NCBI GenBank assembly: GCA_025642075.2
Contig: JAODUO010000430.1
Span: 234,001 to 298,000 of the forward strand
Source: Ridgeia piscesae
Lineage: Eukaryota; Annelida; Polychaeta; Sabellida; Siboglinidae
Direction: 5' to 3'
DNA length: 64,000 nt
Notes under the pieces: generated by a model
Told to the model about the DNA's origin: nothing
Seen by the model: only the letters and a program-made list of their open reading frames with translations
Database searches by the model: none
In this document: piece by piece, positions 1 through 11,815 of the stretch
Numbering within the stretch: the stretch's first letter is position 1
Layout of the letters: each line of letters begins with the position of its first letter
Translations under genes and position numbers: made by a program

Positions 1-665
1 CATAATTTCTAATATACCTAATATACTCATCCACTCTTGTCAGATAACATCAATAAATTATTTATGCTTGCTTACATATGTCTTCTTACTGCATATTCTA
101 TTATTTAGAAGGTCTACAAAATGATGATGAAGGAACGGACTTTATTTCAGCAACTGCCACTTATGCATTACTTGTATCAATGAACACAAAATGTTGTGAA
201 ATGGTAAAAGAAGTACACTACTGCCAATGGTTATTATTTTAGTTACTTTATTTTGAACTGGTGCATATTCTTATAACTAATCAATGAACTCTTGATGAAG
301 TTCTGCTCTCTAATCTTTGGACTACCTGGCAGTACATGCATAAACATGCATTAACGTATGTTTACATATAATAAAAGTCTCTTGGCATCACAAAGTAATG
401 TTATTTATAACTATTTTCTCTAATAAAACCAATCGTTGAACATTTGTGGCATACATGTCACCTGTACTTCAGTACAATACAGGGCATGAAAAGAGAATAG
501 GCTGTTTTTATCTGATGAAAAATAAAATGTTTTCAGTACACCTGAAATATTAGATTATGTTATATGTACATGCACATATTTTTGTTTAATTATTATAAAC
601 TATGTTATGAATTGATTTAATTTACAATGGTATAGAAATAACAATTCATCAACATATTATTGCAG
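1..665. other. Intron of GUSB upstream of first visible exon
   Basis: AT-rich sequence with no recognisable exon. It ends in the acceptor TTGCAG directly before 666. Exons for roughly the first 200 residues of beta-glucuronidase must lie upstream of the window. I see nothing else in it. Confidence 0.6.
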
Positions 666-808
666 GTATCCGCCTGGCTATTTTGTGCAAAACTTTGAGT
701 TTGACTTCTTCAACTATGCTGGCATCCACAGACGTGTGCGTCTGTATACAACACCGAAAGTTTACATCAATGACATCACCATAACATCCCGCTTTGAAGG
801 CAGCACTG
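666..808 (+). CDS. GUSB: GUSB exon: end of sugar-binding domain
   Basis: Encodes [19 protein letters not shown] through [13 protein letters not shown]. The acceptor is TTGCAG. In-frame joining to the next exon (GT-TAT-GTC) needs the exon to end after ACT-G at 808. The intron then starts GCTAGT, a GC rather than GT donor; the nearest GT alternative gives an in-frame stop. Confidence 0.88.
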
Positions 809-1706
809 GCTAGTATATATTTTGTTTCTTGGATTGTCAGATGGAACAGTAGACGTACCTGGTAAATATTCCATTAGACACAGCTGAGAATATTTTGAAA
901 TCTAATTATCCAATTTGCAATGACATGTTAAATATGAATCAGAATTGTCACTTTGTGTGATTTTTCTGTTGCATAAGCATCACGATTGTAACTCTAGCGA
1001 CATAGTTTGCTGTTTTTTCTCTAGAATTAGGATGGTATTGAACTTATTTAATTTACTTTGGTAAAATGTTCTTGTGTTTCATGAATCAAAATAATATTAA
1101 AGTGTTGATAAACAGCATCAAATTTACGCCATAAAAAAGAAAAGAAATGCTTTTGATGATCAACAAATTCACAGGCCATGCGATACATCAAGAATGAGAA
1201 TTAAGCACACAAGTGTTTTAAAATGTGCAAAGAAACATTTTCATGAATGGATTATAAAATATATGATTATAAAGTATGCAGTTTGAGAAAACTGTCACCA
1301 CTTTTGATAATGTTACACTGTACACCATAAACATAGGTTTTTCTGTACAGGTTATGTCCAGTATGATGTGAAGTTTGGCGGCTTGGGAAATAAAACATAC
1401 CCGTTTGTTGAAATTCTGGATCGGAACGGAGACACTGTAGCTAAAGGTGTCAGTTTGTCAGGGACTCTACACATTCCCAGTGTCACCCCGTGGTGGCCCT
1501 ACTCCATGAGCAAGGACAGTGCTGGATATCTGTACACCCTGAAGGTAAGGTACTTTACGGAGTGGCAAAGTGGCATAATGGTTAGAGGATTGGAGTTTGA
1601 GTTGAAAAATTCAAAATTTAAATGTACATGTTGCCATTTAAAATCTTGGGCATTGATCACTCCAAGTTGTCGGTGCATGGATGAGTACCTGGCTATAGAC
1701 AGAGGT

Positions 1707-1762
<56 letters not shown>

Positions 1763-4700
1763 TGATAGTCTTCATGTCGTAATTACAGCATGGCTGAATA
1801 CCTCCCAGAGGATTCAAGATAGGATTCAGTTGAACAGGTCTCCCAGGGAATAATGGTGATCAATTGCTTTAAGCATCGTAAGAAATGTTTACAGCATCAT
1901 TTAGAACCTTTACTGCGGTTAAACAGTTGAATGGCAGACCCTGTTGGTGTAATTAATTTGATTTGTAATTAATAAGATTTGTAATATGTGAATAAATTCA
2001 TACATTTTGTTTGTTTTAATACATTGCATGTTATCATCAACAACATTTTTGGTTACTTGTGAAAGCACAATTAGCTATATAGTAAGCTGTGTAGTACTTG
2101 GGATGAAATGTACATAACTTTTTCAACATCGCAATTGTTTCTTCAAGGTGACATTGAAATCAGAAAGTGGGTCGCATGATGTATACAGACAGCAATTTGG
2201 AGTGAGAACAATCAATGTCACTGACTCCCAGATACTCATCAATAACAAACCATTCTACTGCCATGGAGCGGCGAAACATGAAGATTCTGACGTGAGCCTA
2301 CACTTAATATTATAATTTTATACCTATAACTAGGTTATATGTTACGTATGTGTCATACTACTAGTTTAAATATTTTGGGGGTTTAAACAATATTTTCTGT
2401 ATTTTTATACTTTGTAAAATTCTAGGATTCAGTTGATATGTTTGTTTCACATGATCTAGGAATAGGTTAATTTGATATCACTCAAAGTGGTTTACATTTA
2501 TTCCACACCTGTTCAACCTGAACGTAAATGGCCAAACAAAATGGCAACTGTTAAAAAGTAAATGTAAATCTGTTAGAAGGCGTAATTCTGTTAACAAAAT
2601 GTTAACTCAGAATGTGTCATGTACATAATATTTATACACATATGTAATGCATAGTAAGTTTCTTTATAATGTGTCATGTGTTCTTTATTAGACAACTTCT
2701 AAAACGGATATTGTAGTACGTGGTGAGTATTATGTAGCTTCATGTAAGCATTTCTTGTTGTCCAAAGACTAAAGAATATTTAGTTTCCCACATGAAATCA
2801 ATGGTGACAGTCTTGAAATAAAGTCCATGTCAGGCAGTGAAAAAAAGACATTATTTCTCACAAGTGGCTGTTCCTGAAATTACGCTTAACCTGAACAAGT
2901 GTGCCATTTCTGTATTTCCCAGAATCTGGAATAAACTCCTCATCACATTAATAACGTCTGGAACAGTAGCCAACTTCTGCAAGTACACTGAAGACATCTA
3001 TTTCAGTTGAATCCTTGCTATAACTTGGCTGTGACAATGGACACAGCACACCACTCGTCGTGTTTCTGAATGTTTGGGTTGCTTGTTTCTTTAAAGCGAC
3101 GGTGCCAGATCCTAGGTTTTTTCAATAAATAGTATGATCTTATGACTAAAATATGCATGTTGAAGGTTTACTGCTGCCAATTTATGCTTACCGGTAGTTA
3201 CTTTAGTAAGTTTGAACCAAATGTTAGCAATTTGAAAATGTCTTTTTGAATATCGATTTCTTGTGCACATAGTTGTAGATTAAATTGATGAGGGTACTAT
3301 TACTGTTCCTCTGATCTAAAAAAATAGATTTTGTTGTTGAACCAAATGTTAGCAATTTGAAAGATTCCACCTGCAGCACAGTCAAATGGTAAACAAAACA
3401 TACAGTTTCAAAATAAAGTGATTGGTAATAATGCCAAGGTGAGCGTAGGTAACCACAATAGCCTTTGATGTTTAACTTTCCTACATTATACACGGCAGAC
3501 TTCCCATTATAAAAATTACTCCCCCGCCAATTCTGGGCAGAGGAGCTGGCACCCTTATATGACTTTGCCTTTGCTTCCAAGAGATTTAAGCACATAAACT
3601 TCCACCACTTACCTAAATGCATGTTGCAGATCAGAGGGAAAGGACTTGACTTTCCCCTTATTGCAAGGGACTTTGCAATGCTCAAGTGGCTGGGTGTCAA
3701 CTGTTTCCGGACTTCCCACTACCCATACGCGGAAGAGATCATGGACCAAGCGGATGCACAAGGGATAGCAGTTATTGATGAGAGTCCCGGGGTTGGCATC
3801 AGATCGTAAGTACCCTCGTTTCTCTTCGAGGAGTCTGGCCAGGATTCTGATTGACAGCTGTTTAATTAATAATGTAGCTTTCGGGATATTGCATCAAAAT
3901 GTGTTGATTTTAACGTGCATTATAGTGCCCTTGTGTTATTCAGGCTAGTTTTATTTTACCAGTTTCCATTTATGTTTACCGTTGGCATCAGCATGTGTAC
4001 CAGACACTTATGATGAAATCAGTAACAGACAGGTGGGATCCCGGGATTAAATGATGTCGCTATTCCTCTTGAAACTATTTGAAACTTTTTGTAATTGTTT
4101 AAATATTCATACAAAATATGTTTGTAGACCACAGTACAGTGTACCTGATATGTGTAAATTATGTAGATGTCTTCAAAGTGTGATAGCTAATGTAAAGTAT
4201 TAATTTGCTTACTAAATGGAGTTTCTTAGTATTACCATTTTCAGTATCATTATAGTGTATTGAATAGTGACTCTGCAGTAATTGTTTTGAAACTTAAGTG
4301 TGATTAACCAAATAATTTTTCAGCAATGCAAATTTTGGCAACAAAAGTTTGGAGCATCACTTGGCTGTGATGAAGGAGTTGGTTGGACGTGATAAGAACA
4401 GACCGTCGGTCATTCTGTGGTCAGTGGCCAATGAACCAGCCTCCAACAAGCCCATGGCTCAACATTACTTCAAGTATGTCGGTCCTTTTACCTTCTCCAA
4501 ACATTCTCGTGGTTGATGTTAATTTGCGGAGAAACTCTACAGTCAGAAATGTTTATATTCTCAGTTAAAGTTTGGTGTGATCTGCTAAAACTACTTTGGT
4601 ATAATGTCATACTACCATTAAGTGCATGCGTGCGTGCGTGCGCGTGTGTGCGTGCATGCATGCGTGCATACTTTGTATTATGGATGCCAAACCCAGGTTG

Positions 4701-7700
4701 CACTACACACACACACTTGCAGAAAACGTGCTACCGTATGTATGTTTGTGTGTGTGTGTGCGTGCGTGTGTGCGTGCGTGAGTGTGTGTGTGTTTGTGTG
4801 TGTGTTTGTGTGTGTGTGCGTGCATGCGTGCGTGCGTGCGTGCGTGTGAGCGTGCGAGCGTGCGTGCGTGTCAAAACATAAGTGATGTAACATTGATGAC
4901 TTGAATGTTGCGCAGATTTTCTGCTGTTGTTCGTAGCTACATAAACCATTGCCTAACATTATTTGTGACTGTCCCAGAAATACTTGCATTGTTGAGAAAA
5001 TATGGTTGGATTTATGTTACGTTTATCAGACGTAATGTAGAAATATTTAGGAAACAACACCGGCATTTGTATAGTAACATCTGTAACACTGTATTATATC
5101 CATACTTTAAATTCATTTGTTAATTTGAATACAAATTTGTGCAGTTTATGCTCATGGCAAAATACATGTTGAATGCGGCTCAGTATTCAAATGTTTATCT
5201 TGCTCTTAAATAACCCTTCAATCGGCTAAATATATGAGCACAATTCTTCTTTTGACTACAAATTTCTTTTTGAATATCGTTTTCTTCTGCACATACCATA
5301 TGGTAGTTGTAGATTAAATTGATGAAGATACTACTATTGTTCCTCTGATCTCCAAACATTTATTTTGTTGTTCTTCTTGACAGAACCGTGATTTCGTATA
5401 CAAAGTCTCTGGACCCATCAAGACCTGTCACATTTGTGTCAGATGCAGAATATGACAATGACGTGGCTGTAAGTTGTGTCAAACTTGTACACTTCTCACA
5501 TTTCACTATATCTAGAACTTAAAAAGAAACTCCATAATGATCAAATACGTGAACAATAATGGTTTATTAAGATTATTTTGATTTGTAAAAAATATTACAG
5601 TGCATTACAATTTATGCAGTTAAACGAACAATAATGTTTGTACCGCAAAACATGATAAAATGATCAGTGTACTGTAGATTTTATAATGTGATTTAATTAA
5701 AATGTATACGATGCTCTACAAGTTCTTCTGCGCAGGCTCAGTACACAGACGTCCTGTGTATTAATCGCTACTACGGCTGGTACCAGGATACCGGGCACCT
5801 AGAGACGATTCCATACCAGTTGACCTATGACCTCGAGCAGTGGTATAAAACCTTCAAGAAGCCACTGATTATTACCGAGTACGGCGCTGACACAGTCCCT
5901 GGCTTACACACGGTGGGTGGTATCAAAATGGCAGAAACTTCAAAATGTTTGGCATTTTTAAAGAAAAAAGTGGTTTATTACTGAACATTTTACACATTTA
6001 ATTTCTGATGGTTTGACCAATTGCTGTGATATGCCAGATCCATTGTGAGTTATGTTTCTCCAGAACATCTTCAGTGTTGGTTACTGGATGGATGTTGCAA
6101 TGCTATGACACTTGAGTGGATGTCACATGATCGCTAGTTGTCTACCATGGAACCCCAAAAGAAGGCAGTGACTTTTTATGAGTGATGCCACGTCTAAGGC
6201 GTCACAGCGATAGACACATTCTGTAGGTGACTGGCTAAAGACGTACATCTGAAGAAATACGTAGTGGACTGTTTCGCTCATTTCAGTGTATAGATGCTGC
6301 TGCAACTTGCTGTAGTTGTATGTATCCCACCGATGGCTTTTGTCGACACGAGATGTCACATAATCACTGATCATCCTAACGGACTTCATTACAACACATT
6401 AGAAATACATATAATGTATATGATTATTAACATTATATATGGTTGTGTATCGTGAACACTGACACACAATGCAAGGAACGTTTGATAGCTCATGCATAGC
6501 AAAATCCACAACATACCTTCACCACGGTGACACAACGTTGTCATAATCTGGCAGGTCATGTGATATGCCATGATGAAAGAACTTACCGGTACATTGTTTT
6601 TTGATGGAAACCTGTGGGCCTTTGGAGAAGTGGTTACCCTTATGTGTTGGGAGGGGATTTAACTGGGAGAAACACCACAGAGAGGAAGAATGGAATCAGT
6701 GGGTTGGTTTTTGCCAATGCAAAGTCAGTCAGAAAACACTGGAAATACCTCACTGTGTCACCCCATGAGTGGAGATACAAGCAATAATGTGAAAGACTTT
6801 ATAAACTTGTGTACAATTAACAGTTTGTTCCACAACGCATGTGATGAAGCAAAGATGTTGGTGTTGTTTTCTAGATGCCTTCGTATGTCTTCACCGAGGA
6901 CTACCAGGTGGATTTCATGAGGCAGTATCACGCCGTCTTTGATGTCTTCCGAAAGAAATACCTCGCAGGAGAGATGGTGTGGAACTTCGCTGATTTCATG
7001 ACAGTTCAAAGTCAGTACACCTACAAACTACTCTCCCTCTATATCTGTCCTGTTGGTTTCCGTGGTCTGTAACGATACAGTGCAACTTCTATAGTTTGGC
7101 CTGTCTCTGGCTAAACATTTGGCTGTTTGTCGGTGTATCCCACACCATTTATGTTTCTTTCAGAATGGTTGTTGACCAGATTGTCTGATGATAACATATT
7201 TTCAACTTCATATCCGACATCCACTTTATTCAAAATAACAAATGTGAAAGTGAACCAATTTAATAAAATCTTTATGAAGTGTAGGTATCTAACTAAACAA
7301 CTGCCTCTGGAAGAACTGTTATTAAAATCAAATTATTGTAACTCTTTACAGTACATACAAATCAAACAAAGACAAATTATGCATAACAATAATTAAGAGA
7401 ACAACAGTTGAAAAACATTATCAAATCTATAGTATTATGAGACCTATCATCAGTTTTGTTTAAATTAATCCAGTCATGTAGGTTACGAAGAGAAAGGGAA
7501 AGAAAATGTATATTTGCAATCAAAAGTCCAATATGCTGTACCATGGATCAGAAAGGTCTAAATCGATGATTGATGTTAACTATATGGAATATATATATCT
7601 CATTGTTGGCACATTTCAAAAGATTTTATACAGAAATATGGGGGATGCAGCACACATGCCAGGCATGTGACTAAATTTGAACCAGCATACTGGACAGAAT

Positions 7701-8030
7701 GTTCCAGAGCCCACAAAACAAAGCCACATTTCTAGTTAAACATGCTATGTTTAAATGGTGTGTAGTTTGCAAGACATTTATGTATTTACTGTCTCCAGAA
7801 AGAAAACTAGTTGAGTAGCAGTAATAAGCTTTCAATATGGAGATGTCACCAGATAACTGTCTCTGATGTGAATTATTTCCTCTGTTCCAGACGTGAAGCG
7901 GGTCGTGGGAAATAAGAAGGGAGTACTGACCAGGCAGAGACAACCCAAGGCCGCAGCCCACGTCTTGAGACACAGATACTGGTCCCTCATCAATGAGACT
8001 CACAGTCTCAACAAGTCACTAGGTCTCTAG
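666..8030 (+). CDS. GUSB: Beta-glucuronidase (GH2 family), spliced gene, 5' partial, nine exons
   Basis: Lysosomal exo-hydrolase that removes terminal beta-D-glucuronic acid from glycosaminoglycans. Exons: 666-808, 1351-1544, 2148-2291, 3630-3805, 4324-4473, 5384-5468, 5736-5912, 6875-7010 and 7891-8030; all phases join. About 447 residues are visible, matching human GUSB from about residue 200 to the end. Order: end of the sugar-binding domain ([16 protein letters not shown]), Ig-like beta-sandwich ([11 protein letters not shown]), then the TIM barrel ([20 protein letters not shown]). The acid/base Glu lies in WSVANEPAS (exon 4324-4473). The catalytic-site Tyr lies in INRYYGWYQ and the nucleophile Glu in ITEYGAD (exon 5736-5912). 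The C-terminus [17 protein letters not shown] is conserved, but the tail after INET is about ten residues shorter than in human. No frameshift or lost catalytic residue is seen. Identification is from family knowledge of residues read directly in the sequence. Confidence 0.95.
1351..1544 (+). CDS. GUSB: GUSB exon: Ig-like beta-sandwich domain
   Basis: Encodes [14 protein letters not shown] through [20 protein letters not shown]. Acceptor CTGTACAG, donor AAG/GTAAGG. It starts with two bases completing the Gly codon left by the previous exon and ends in phase 0. Confidence 0.93.
1671..1900 (+). repeat. SINE-like dispersed repeat, copy 1, with internal AT expansion
   Basis: Matches copies at about 30090-30320 and 44860-45035. 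Shared segments are GATGAGTACCTGGCTATAGAC, GTGGTGGATAT, ATGGCTG..TCCCAGAG and CAGGTCT.CCAGGGAA. In this copy the GGATAT segment has expanded into a pure (AT)n tract at 1709-1760. Classification as a SINE is inference from size, dispersion and the tail seen in the other copies. Confidence 0.6.
1709..1760. repeat. (AT)n microsatellite
   Basis: About 26 uninterrupted AT units inside a GUSB intron and inside a SINE-like copy. Confidence 0.95.
2148..2291 (+). CDS. GUSB: GUSB exon: end of beta-sandwich, start of TIM barrel
   Basis: Encodes [20 protein letters not shown], then [20 protein letters not shown] and AAKHEDSD. Phase 0 at both ends. Acceptor TTCTTCAAG, donor [19 protein letters not shown] is the conserved barrel entry (human INGKPFYFHG). 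Confidence 0.94.
2292..3629. other. GUSB intron carrying a partial duplicate of the intron upstream of exon 5384
   Basis: About 1.3 kb, AT-rich. Positions 3216-3350 resemble 5258-5374 (TTTTTGAATATCG, TAGTTGTAGATTAAATTGATG, TTGTTCCTCTGATCT). A short block, GAACCAAATGTTAGCAATTT, occurs twice at about 3216 and 3339. No exon is seen. Confidence 0.7.
3630..3805 (+). CDS. GUSB: GUSB exon: TIM barrel, [11 protein letters not shown]
   Basis: Encodes [34 protein letters not shown] and [15 protein letters not shown]. Acceptor GTTGCAG, donor TC/GTAAGT. The SHYPYAEE block is diagnostic of beta-glucuronidases. Confidence 0.95.
4324..4473 (+). CDS. GUSB: GUSB exon: acid/base glutamate (NEPAS)
   Basis: Encodes [40 protein letters not shown] and KPMAQHYFK. 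The Glu in NEP is the general acid/base of GH2 enzymes. Acceptor TTTTTCAG, donor AA/GTATGT. Confidence 0.95.
4620..4875. repeat. GT/GTGC-rich simple repeat
   Basis: Alternating GTGC and GT units in a GUSB intron. Apparent CVCV and RTHA reading frames on both strands are shadows of this repeat. Confidence 0.9.
5258..5374 (+). repeat. Intron segment duplicated at 3216-3350
   Basis: Shares CTTTTTGAATATCG, TAGTTGTAGATTAAATTGATG and TTGTTCCTCTGATCT with the earlier intron copy. It ends about 10 bases before the acceptor of the exon at 5384, so the pyrimidine-rich 3' part of this intron has been copied elsewhere in the gene, or the reverse. Confidence 0.75.
5384..5468 (+). CDS. GUSB: GUSB exon: [14 protein letters not shown]
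   Basis: Encodes [20 protein letters not shown] and AEYDNDVA. Starts phase 1, ends phase 0. Acceptor TTGACAG, donor GCT/GTAAGT. Confidence 0.95.
5736..5912 (+). CDS. GUSB: GUSB exon: catalytic nucleophile (TEYGAD)
   Basis: Encodes [20 protein letters not shown], the [11 protein letters not shown] segment and [16 protein letters not shown]. Glu in TEYG is the nucleophile by family homology; the Tyr in NRYYGW aligns with the active-site Tyr. Phase 0 at both ends; donor ACG/GTGGGT. Confidence 0.96.
5913..6874. other. GUSB intron
   Basis: Unremarkable intron. Small open frames on both strands have no recognisable product. Confidence 0.6.
6875..7010 (+). CDS. GUSB: GUSB exon: WNFADFMT
   Basis: Encodes [20 protein letters not shown] and [17 protein letters not shown]. 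Acceptor TTTTCTAG, donor [18 protein letters not shown] is strictly conserved in the family. The leading Met is internal, not a start. Confidence 0.95.
7011..7890. other. GUSB last intron
   Basis: AT-rich and ends in CTGTTCCAG. No exon or repeat family recognised. Confidence 0.6.
7891..8030 (+). CDS. GUSB: GUSB last exon with stop codon
   Basis: Encodes [20 protein letters not shown], then [20 protein letters not shown] and NKSLGL, stop TAG at 8028-8030. From 7954 onward the exon is the first unit of a 77-bp tandem array. The coding unit reads CACAGATACTGG where later units read CAAAGATACTGG. Confidence 0.95.
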
Positions 8031-8790
8031 CAGCCCACGTCTTGAGACAAAGATACTGGTCCCTCATCAATGAGACTCACAGTCTCAACAAGTCACTAGG
8101 TCTCTAGCAGCCCACGTCTTGAGACAAAGATACTGGTCCCTCATCAATGAGACTCACAGTCTCAACAAGTCACTAGGTCTCTAGCAGCCCACGTCTTGAG
8201 ACAAAGATACTGGTCTCTCATCAATGAGACTCACAGTCTCAACAAGTCACTAGGTCTCTAGCAGCCCACGTCTTGAGACAAAGATACTGGTCCCTCATCA
8301 ATGAGACTCACAGTCTCAACAAGTCACTAGGTCTCTAGCAGCCCACGTCTTGAGACAAAGATACTGGTCCCTCATCAATGAGACTCACAGTCTCAACAAG
8401 TCACCAAGTCTCTAGCAGCCCATGTCTTGAGACAGAGATACTGGTCCCTCATCAATGAGACTCACAGTCTCAACAAGTCACTAGGTCTCTAGCAGCCCAC
8501 GTCTTGAGACAAAGATACTGGTCCCTCATCAATGAGACTCACAGTCTCAACAAGTCACTAGGTCTCTAGCAGCCCACGTCTTGAGACAAAGATACTGGTC
8601 CCTCATCACTGAGACTCACAGTCTCAACAAGTCACTAGGTCTCTAGCAGCCCACGTCTTGAGACAAAGATACTGGTCTCTCATCACTGAGACTCACAGTC
8701 TCAACAATTTACCTAGCAGCACATGTTTTGAGACAGGGATACTGGTCTCTCATCAGTGAGACTCGGTCTCAACAAGTCTCCATCAGCCAA
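7954..8790 (+). repeat. 77-bp tandem array from the GUSB 3' coding end into the 3' UTR
   Basis: Units start with CAGCCCACGTCTTGAGAC at about 7954, 8031, 8108, 8185, 8262, 8339, 8416, 8493, 8570 and 8647, then decay to about 8790. Unit 1 is coding and carries the true stop; the rest are 3' UTR if transcribed. Each unit carries a potential hairpin, GAGACT-CAC-AGTCTC. Units are nearly identical, so the array is young or homogenised. Confidence 0.95.
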
Positions 8791-9768
8791 CGTTTTGAAA
8801 CATAATTTTTTTCGTCAAGGAGACATTAAGTCACAACTGAGACACCTGGTCTCTGACAATGCAGTCAATTGTATGGTCTCAGATTATGCTGATTCCTGGA
8901 GAACCACAAGGGCTTGTGGATGGTTTGTGTGAAAGGATAAATGTGTGGTAATTAATGTATGTGTGTGACACTGTCACTGTCATTGTGTCCACAGTGTCAT
9001 AGCTGGGGTTTTAAGCTTAGATCTCAATAATGGTATTTTGTAGAAGGCTATGGCTTATTTGACGATGTTACATTAACAGCTTGTCATCCAATGGTGATTA
9101 CAGGGCACGCACATCTTGTATGATACTGTATCGTTTTGATGCTATTTTGCCATTTTCATTCATGATCCAGTCCTAACCCTAACCCAGTAACTTTAATGAG
9201 CTACGTATTCTTTCACAAACAGCCATAACTGTTATAGCCGAAACCTCCAGTATATGTTTGATAGGTTTCCACCCAACAAAAAATCATCTAGAATGTAGGA
9301 ACTTTTTTGCAGCTAATATTATTTTGCAGTAATTTTGACTTGAATATGCTTACGTACAACAAGGTGGGACCAGTTGTTATGTAAAAACAACTGGAAACGA
9401 GAATCATTTGCATGCCCTATGGGAATGATAGTAAGACGTTATCTACCACTAACAAATGGAGCAACAGATGGGGTTTGAGTTGTCACCATTACAAATACAA
9501 CACTCATATTTAAAGTTTTCCCAATGTTGTTACCATCTTGGAGGAGAATGGTTTGATGCTTGATTCTCTTAGGAAGGTGAATGATATAGATTATATTCTT
9601 AAAACAGGTAAATAACTACTGTGATATTTACAACAAAATGTGCCTGTATGGTACATCAGAAGCCAATGGACCAAGGTAGTGAATGACTAGGAAGAAATGA
9701 GTGGACGTTGGAAGACTGGACGTATCTATACAGTGTTGCAAAGTTAATGTATTCATTATACACCTGTA
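8791..9768. other. GUSB 3' flank / intergenic
   Basis: No gene recognised. A small hairpin, TGACACTGT..ACAGTGTCA, lies at about 8965-8999. A polyadenylation site could not be fixed. Confidence 0.5.
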
Positions 9769-10149
9769 TTAAATGGATTCTTTGGGATACGAAAGGGATC
9801 CATTTGGGTCCCAAATTATAATGAAAAGGAATTCTTTGAGAATGTAAAGATCTTTCTAATGTATACTTTTTTATTTACTATAACTATTTCATGTAACCCT
9901 GTGCCTTTATTTTATTAGAATTATGTTTATTAATCACAAATGACCATGATAAAATAAAAATTCCTGTTGTGTCCCAAATAACTTCAAGTTTGAGCTCGAT
10001 CTGCCTATGTTATTCATATAGTGCATGGTTATTAATGATTAATAAAACATAATTCTAATGAAATAAAGGCAAAATTTTAGTTTTCAAAAAATCCCTTTAT
10101 AATTTGGGACGAAAAAATGCCTTTTTGGTCCCAAAGAACCCCTTTAAAT
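9769..10149. mobile_element. Foldback MITE with long imperfect terminal inverted repeats
   Basis: The left end TTAAATGGATTCTTTGGGA mirrors the right end TCCCAAAGAACCCCTTTAA. The inner arms also pair: TTGGGTCCCAAATTATAA against TTATAATTTGGGAC, and CCTTTATTTTATTAGAATTA against its complement at about 10045-10070. There is no coding capacity. A target duplication was not resolved and the superfamily is unknown. Confidence 0.75.
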
Positions 10150-11504
10150 ATCTGGATATTGATTACAACACTCATGTTGACCAAAGACATCAGAAATATG
10201 GATGGATGTTGTGTTAAAAATATTGGTCACCCAGTTATTGTACCACTGTACCCCCAGTTGGGTGCATGGAATATTCCGTGTACATCTACAGGAGTACCGG
10301 TTAGTAGTCATTTTTTTTATACTATTTTACACTATTTCACACTGTTTTTGTACCTGTTGGCCCTATTTGGCAAGTTGTAATGAGTTGACATCTTTTCAAA
10401 TATCAGATGTTGGAGTCAGGTTGAGACTTGCAAAACACTTCCAACTGCACAAGTTATTGTGGGATAAATTTGGGACATCTCTTACCAAATAAACCCTGCT
10501 CCAACATCTGTGCCTACAGTCAATGTAATGTAGCAGACTAGTTGATTTGTTTGCCACTGATATGCACTTATCATATTTGTATTTCATTCAATGTATGGCT
10601 GTACCATATTATAACATTAAAGATCAATACAGTTACATGTTTGTGTTTGTTAATTCTTGTTACGTTCTGTAAATTACACAGATGAAATAATACGGTTTTG
10701 ATATAGAACTCTGAGAGTTTAGTGCTTTACACATACCGGGGTACATGTATTGTTTGATTAACAACTCCCTGGTGAAAGATATGTTTAAAACATTTCATGG
10801 GTAAAGTAGAACTTGGTGTAGTGTATTCAATGCACACTAGATGTCTCCACTGCACTAGTGTTAGCCAGGCAGTTCTAACTGCACTGATGCCATACATCAT
10901 ACTATTAGTCTACCACTGTGTGAGGATACCAATGTGCATTATCCTAAAACGATCTGGCATTTGATTATGAAGAAACATGCACTCTAAAAATGTTTGGTTT
11001 ATTTATCTTGAGCAGTTTCATGAATTAACTGGTTAGACAACTGTTTTGTTTGGTTGCACACGTCATAACTATATCTCAATTCATAGGCACCAGAGCGGAG
11101 GAGTGGGGGTTACCCCTCCCACAATTTGCGAATTTTAGATTTGTAGATATTTTGTGATTATTATCAAAGTTATAGTCGATTCAGCACCAACTATATTACA
11201 TTTTAGTAACAGTTATAAAAAAAAAAAACACCTATCCCGTATTCTGATATCATGTTTGATAGGCTCAGACCAGCAAACATTGGTAAAATTAAATTATTGC
11301 AAAATCTCTTACAGCACTCTATCTAATAGCAGCATAGTCATAGTAGAGTACTGAAGCTCCAGTTCTGCCAACAGCCACCTAACTCTGATGCTACTCCAAG
11401 GAAGAGTAAGAAGAATATTTAAGACACTTATATTATTTGAAATAGTAACAATTTAGAAATTAAAATTAATGATATAAATATAAATAAATACATGTGTGTT
11501 TATA
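10150..11504. other. Intergenic region
   Basis: AT-rich. Open frames of 60-100 codons have no recognisable product. Nothing else supported. Confidence 0.5.
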
Positions 11505-11508
11505 TATG

Positions 11509-11564
<56 letters not shown>

Positions 11565-11760
11565 ATATATATATATATATATATATATAATAATATAACA
11601 TATATATATATATATAATTATATATATATGTATATATACCATATACATACATAATATACATATATATATATATATATATTTATTTATTTACATTACAATT
11701 TACACATATAATATTATATATATATATATAATATATATATTTAAATATTATATACTATAT

Positions 11761-11806
<46 letters not shown>

Positions 11807-11815
11807 CTAATATAT
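11505..11815. repeat. AT-rich microsatellite cluster
   Basis: Several (AT)n tracts separated by ATAAT and GTATAC interruptions. The Y/I-rich frames here are repeat shadows. Confidence 0.92.

Noticed and set aside
1368..1853. 161-codon ORF ending in YIYIYI
   Set aside because: Reads through the GUSB exon donor at 1544 into intron and AT repeat.
9170..9190. Telomere-like CCTAACCCTAACCC
   Set aside because: Only about two units; no array, likely chance.
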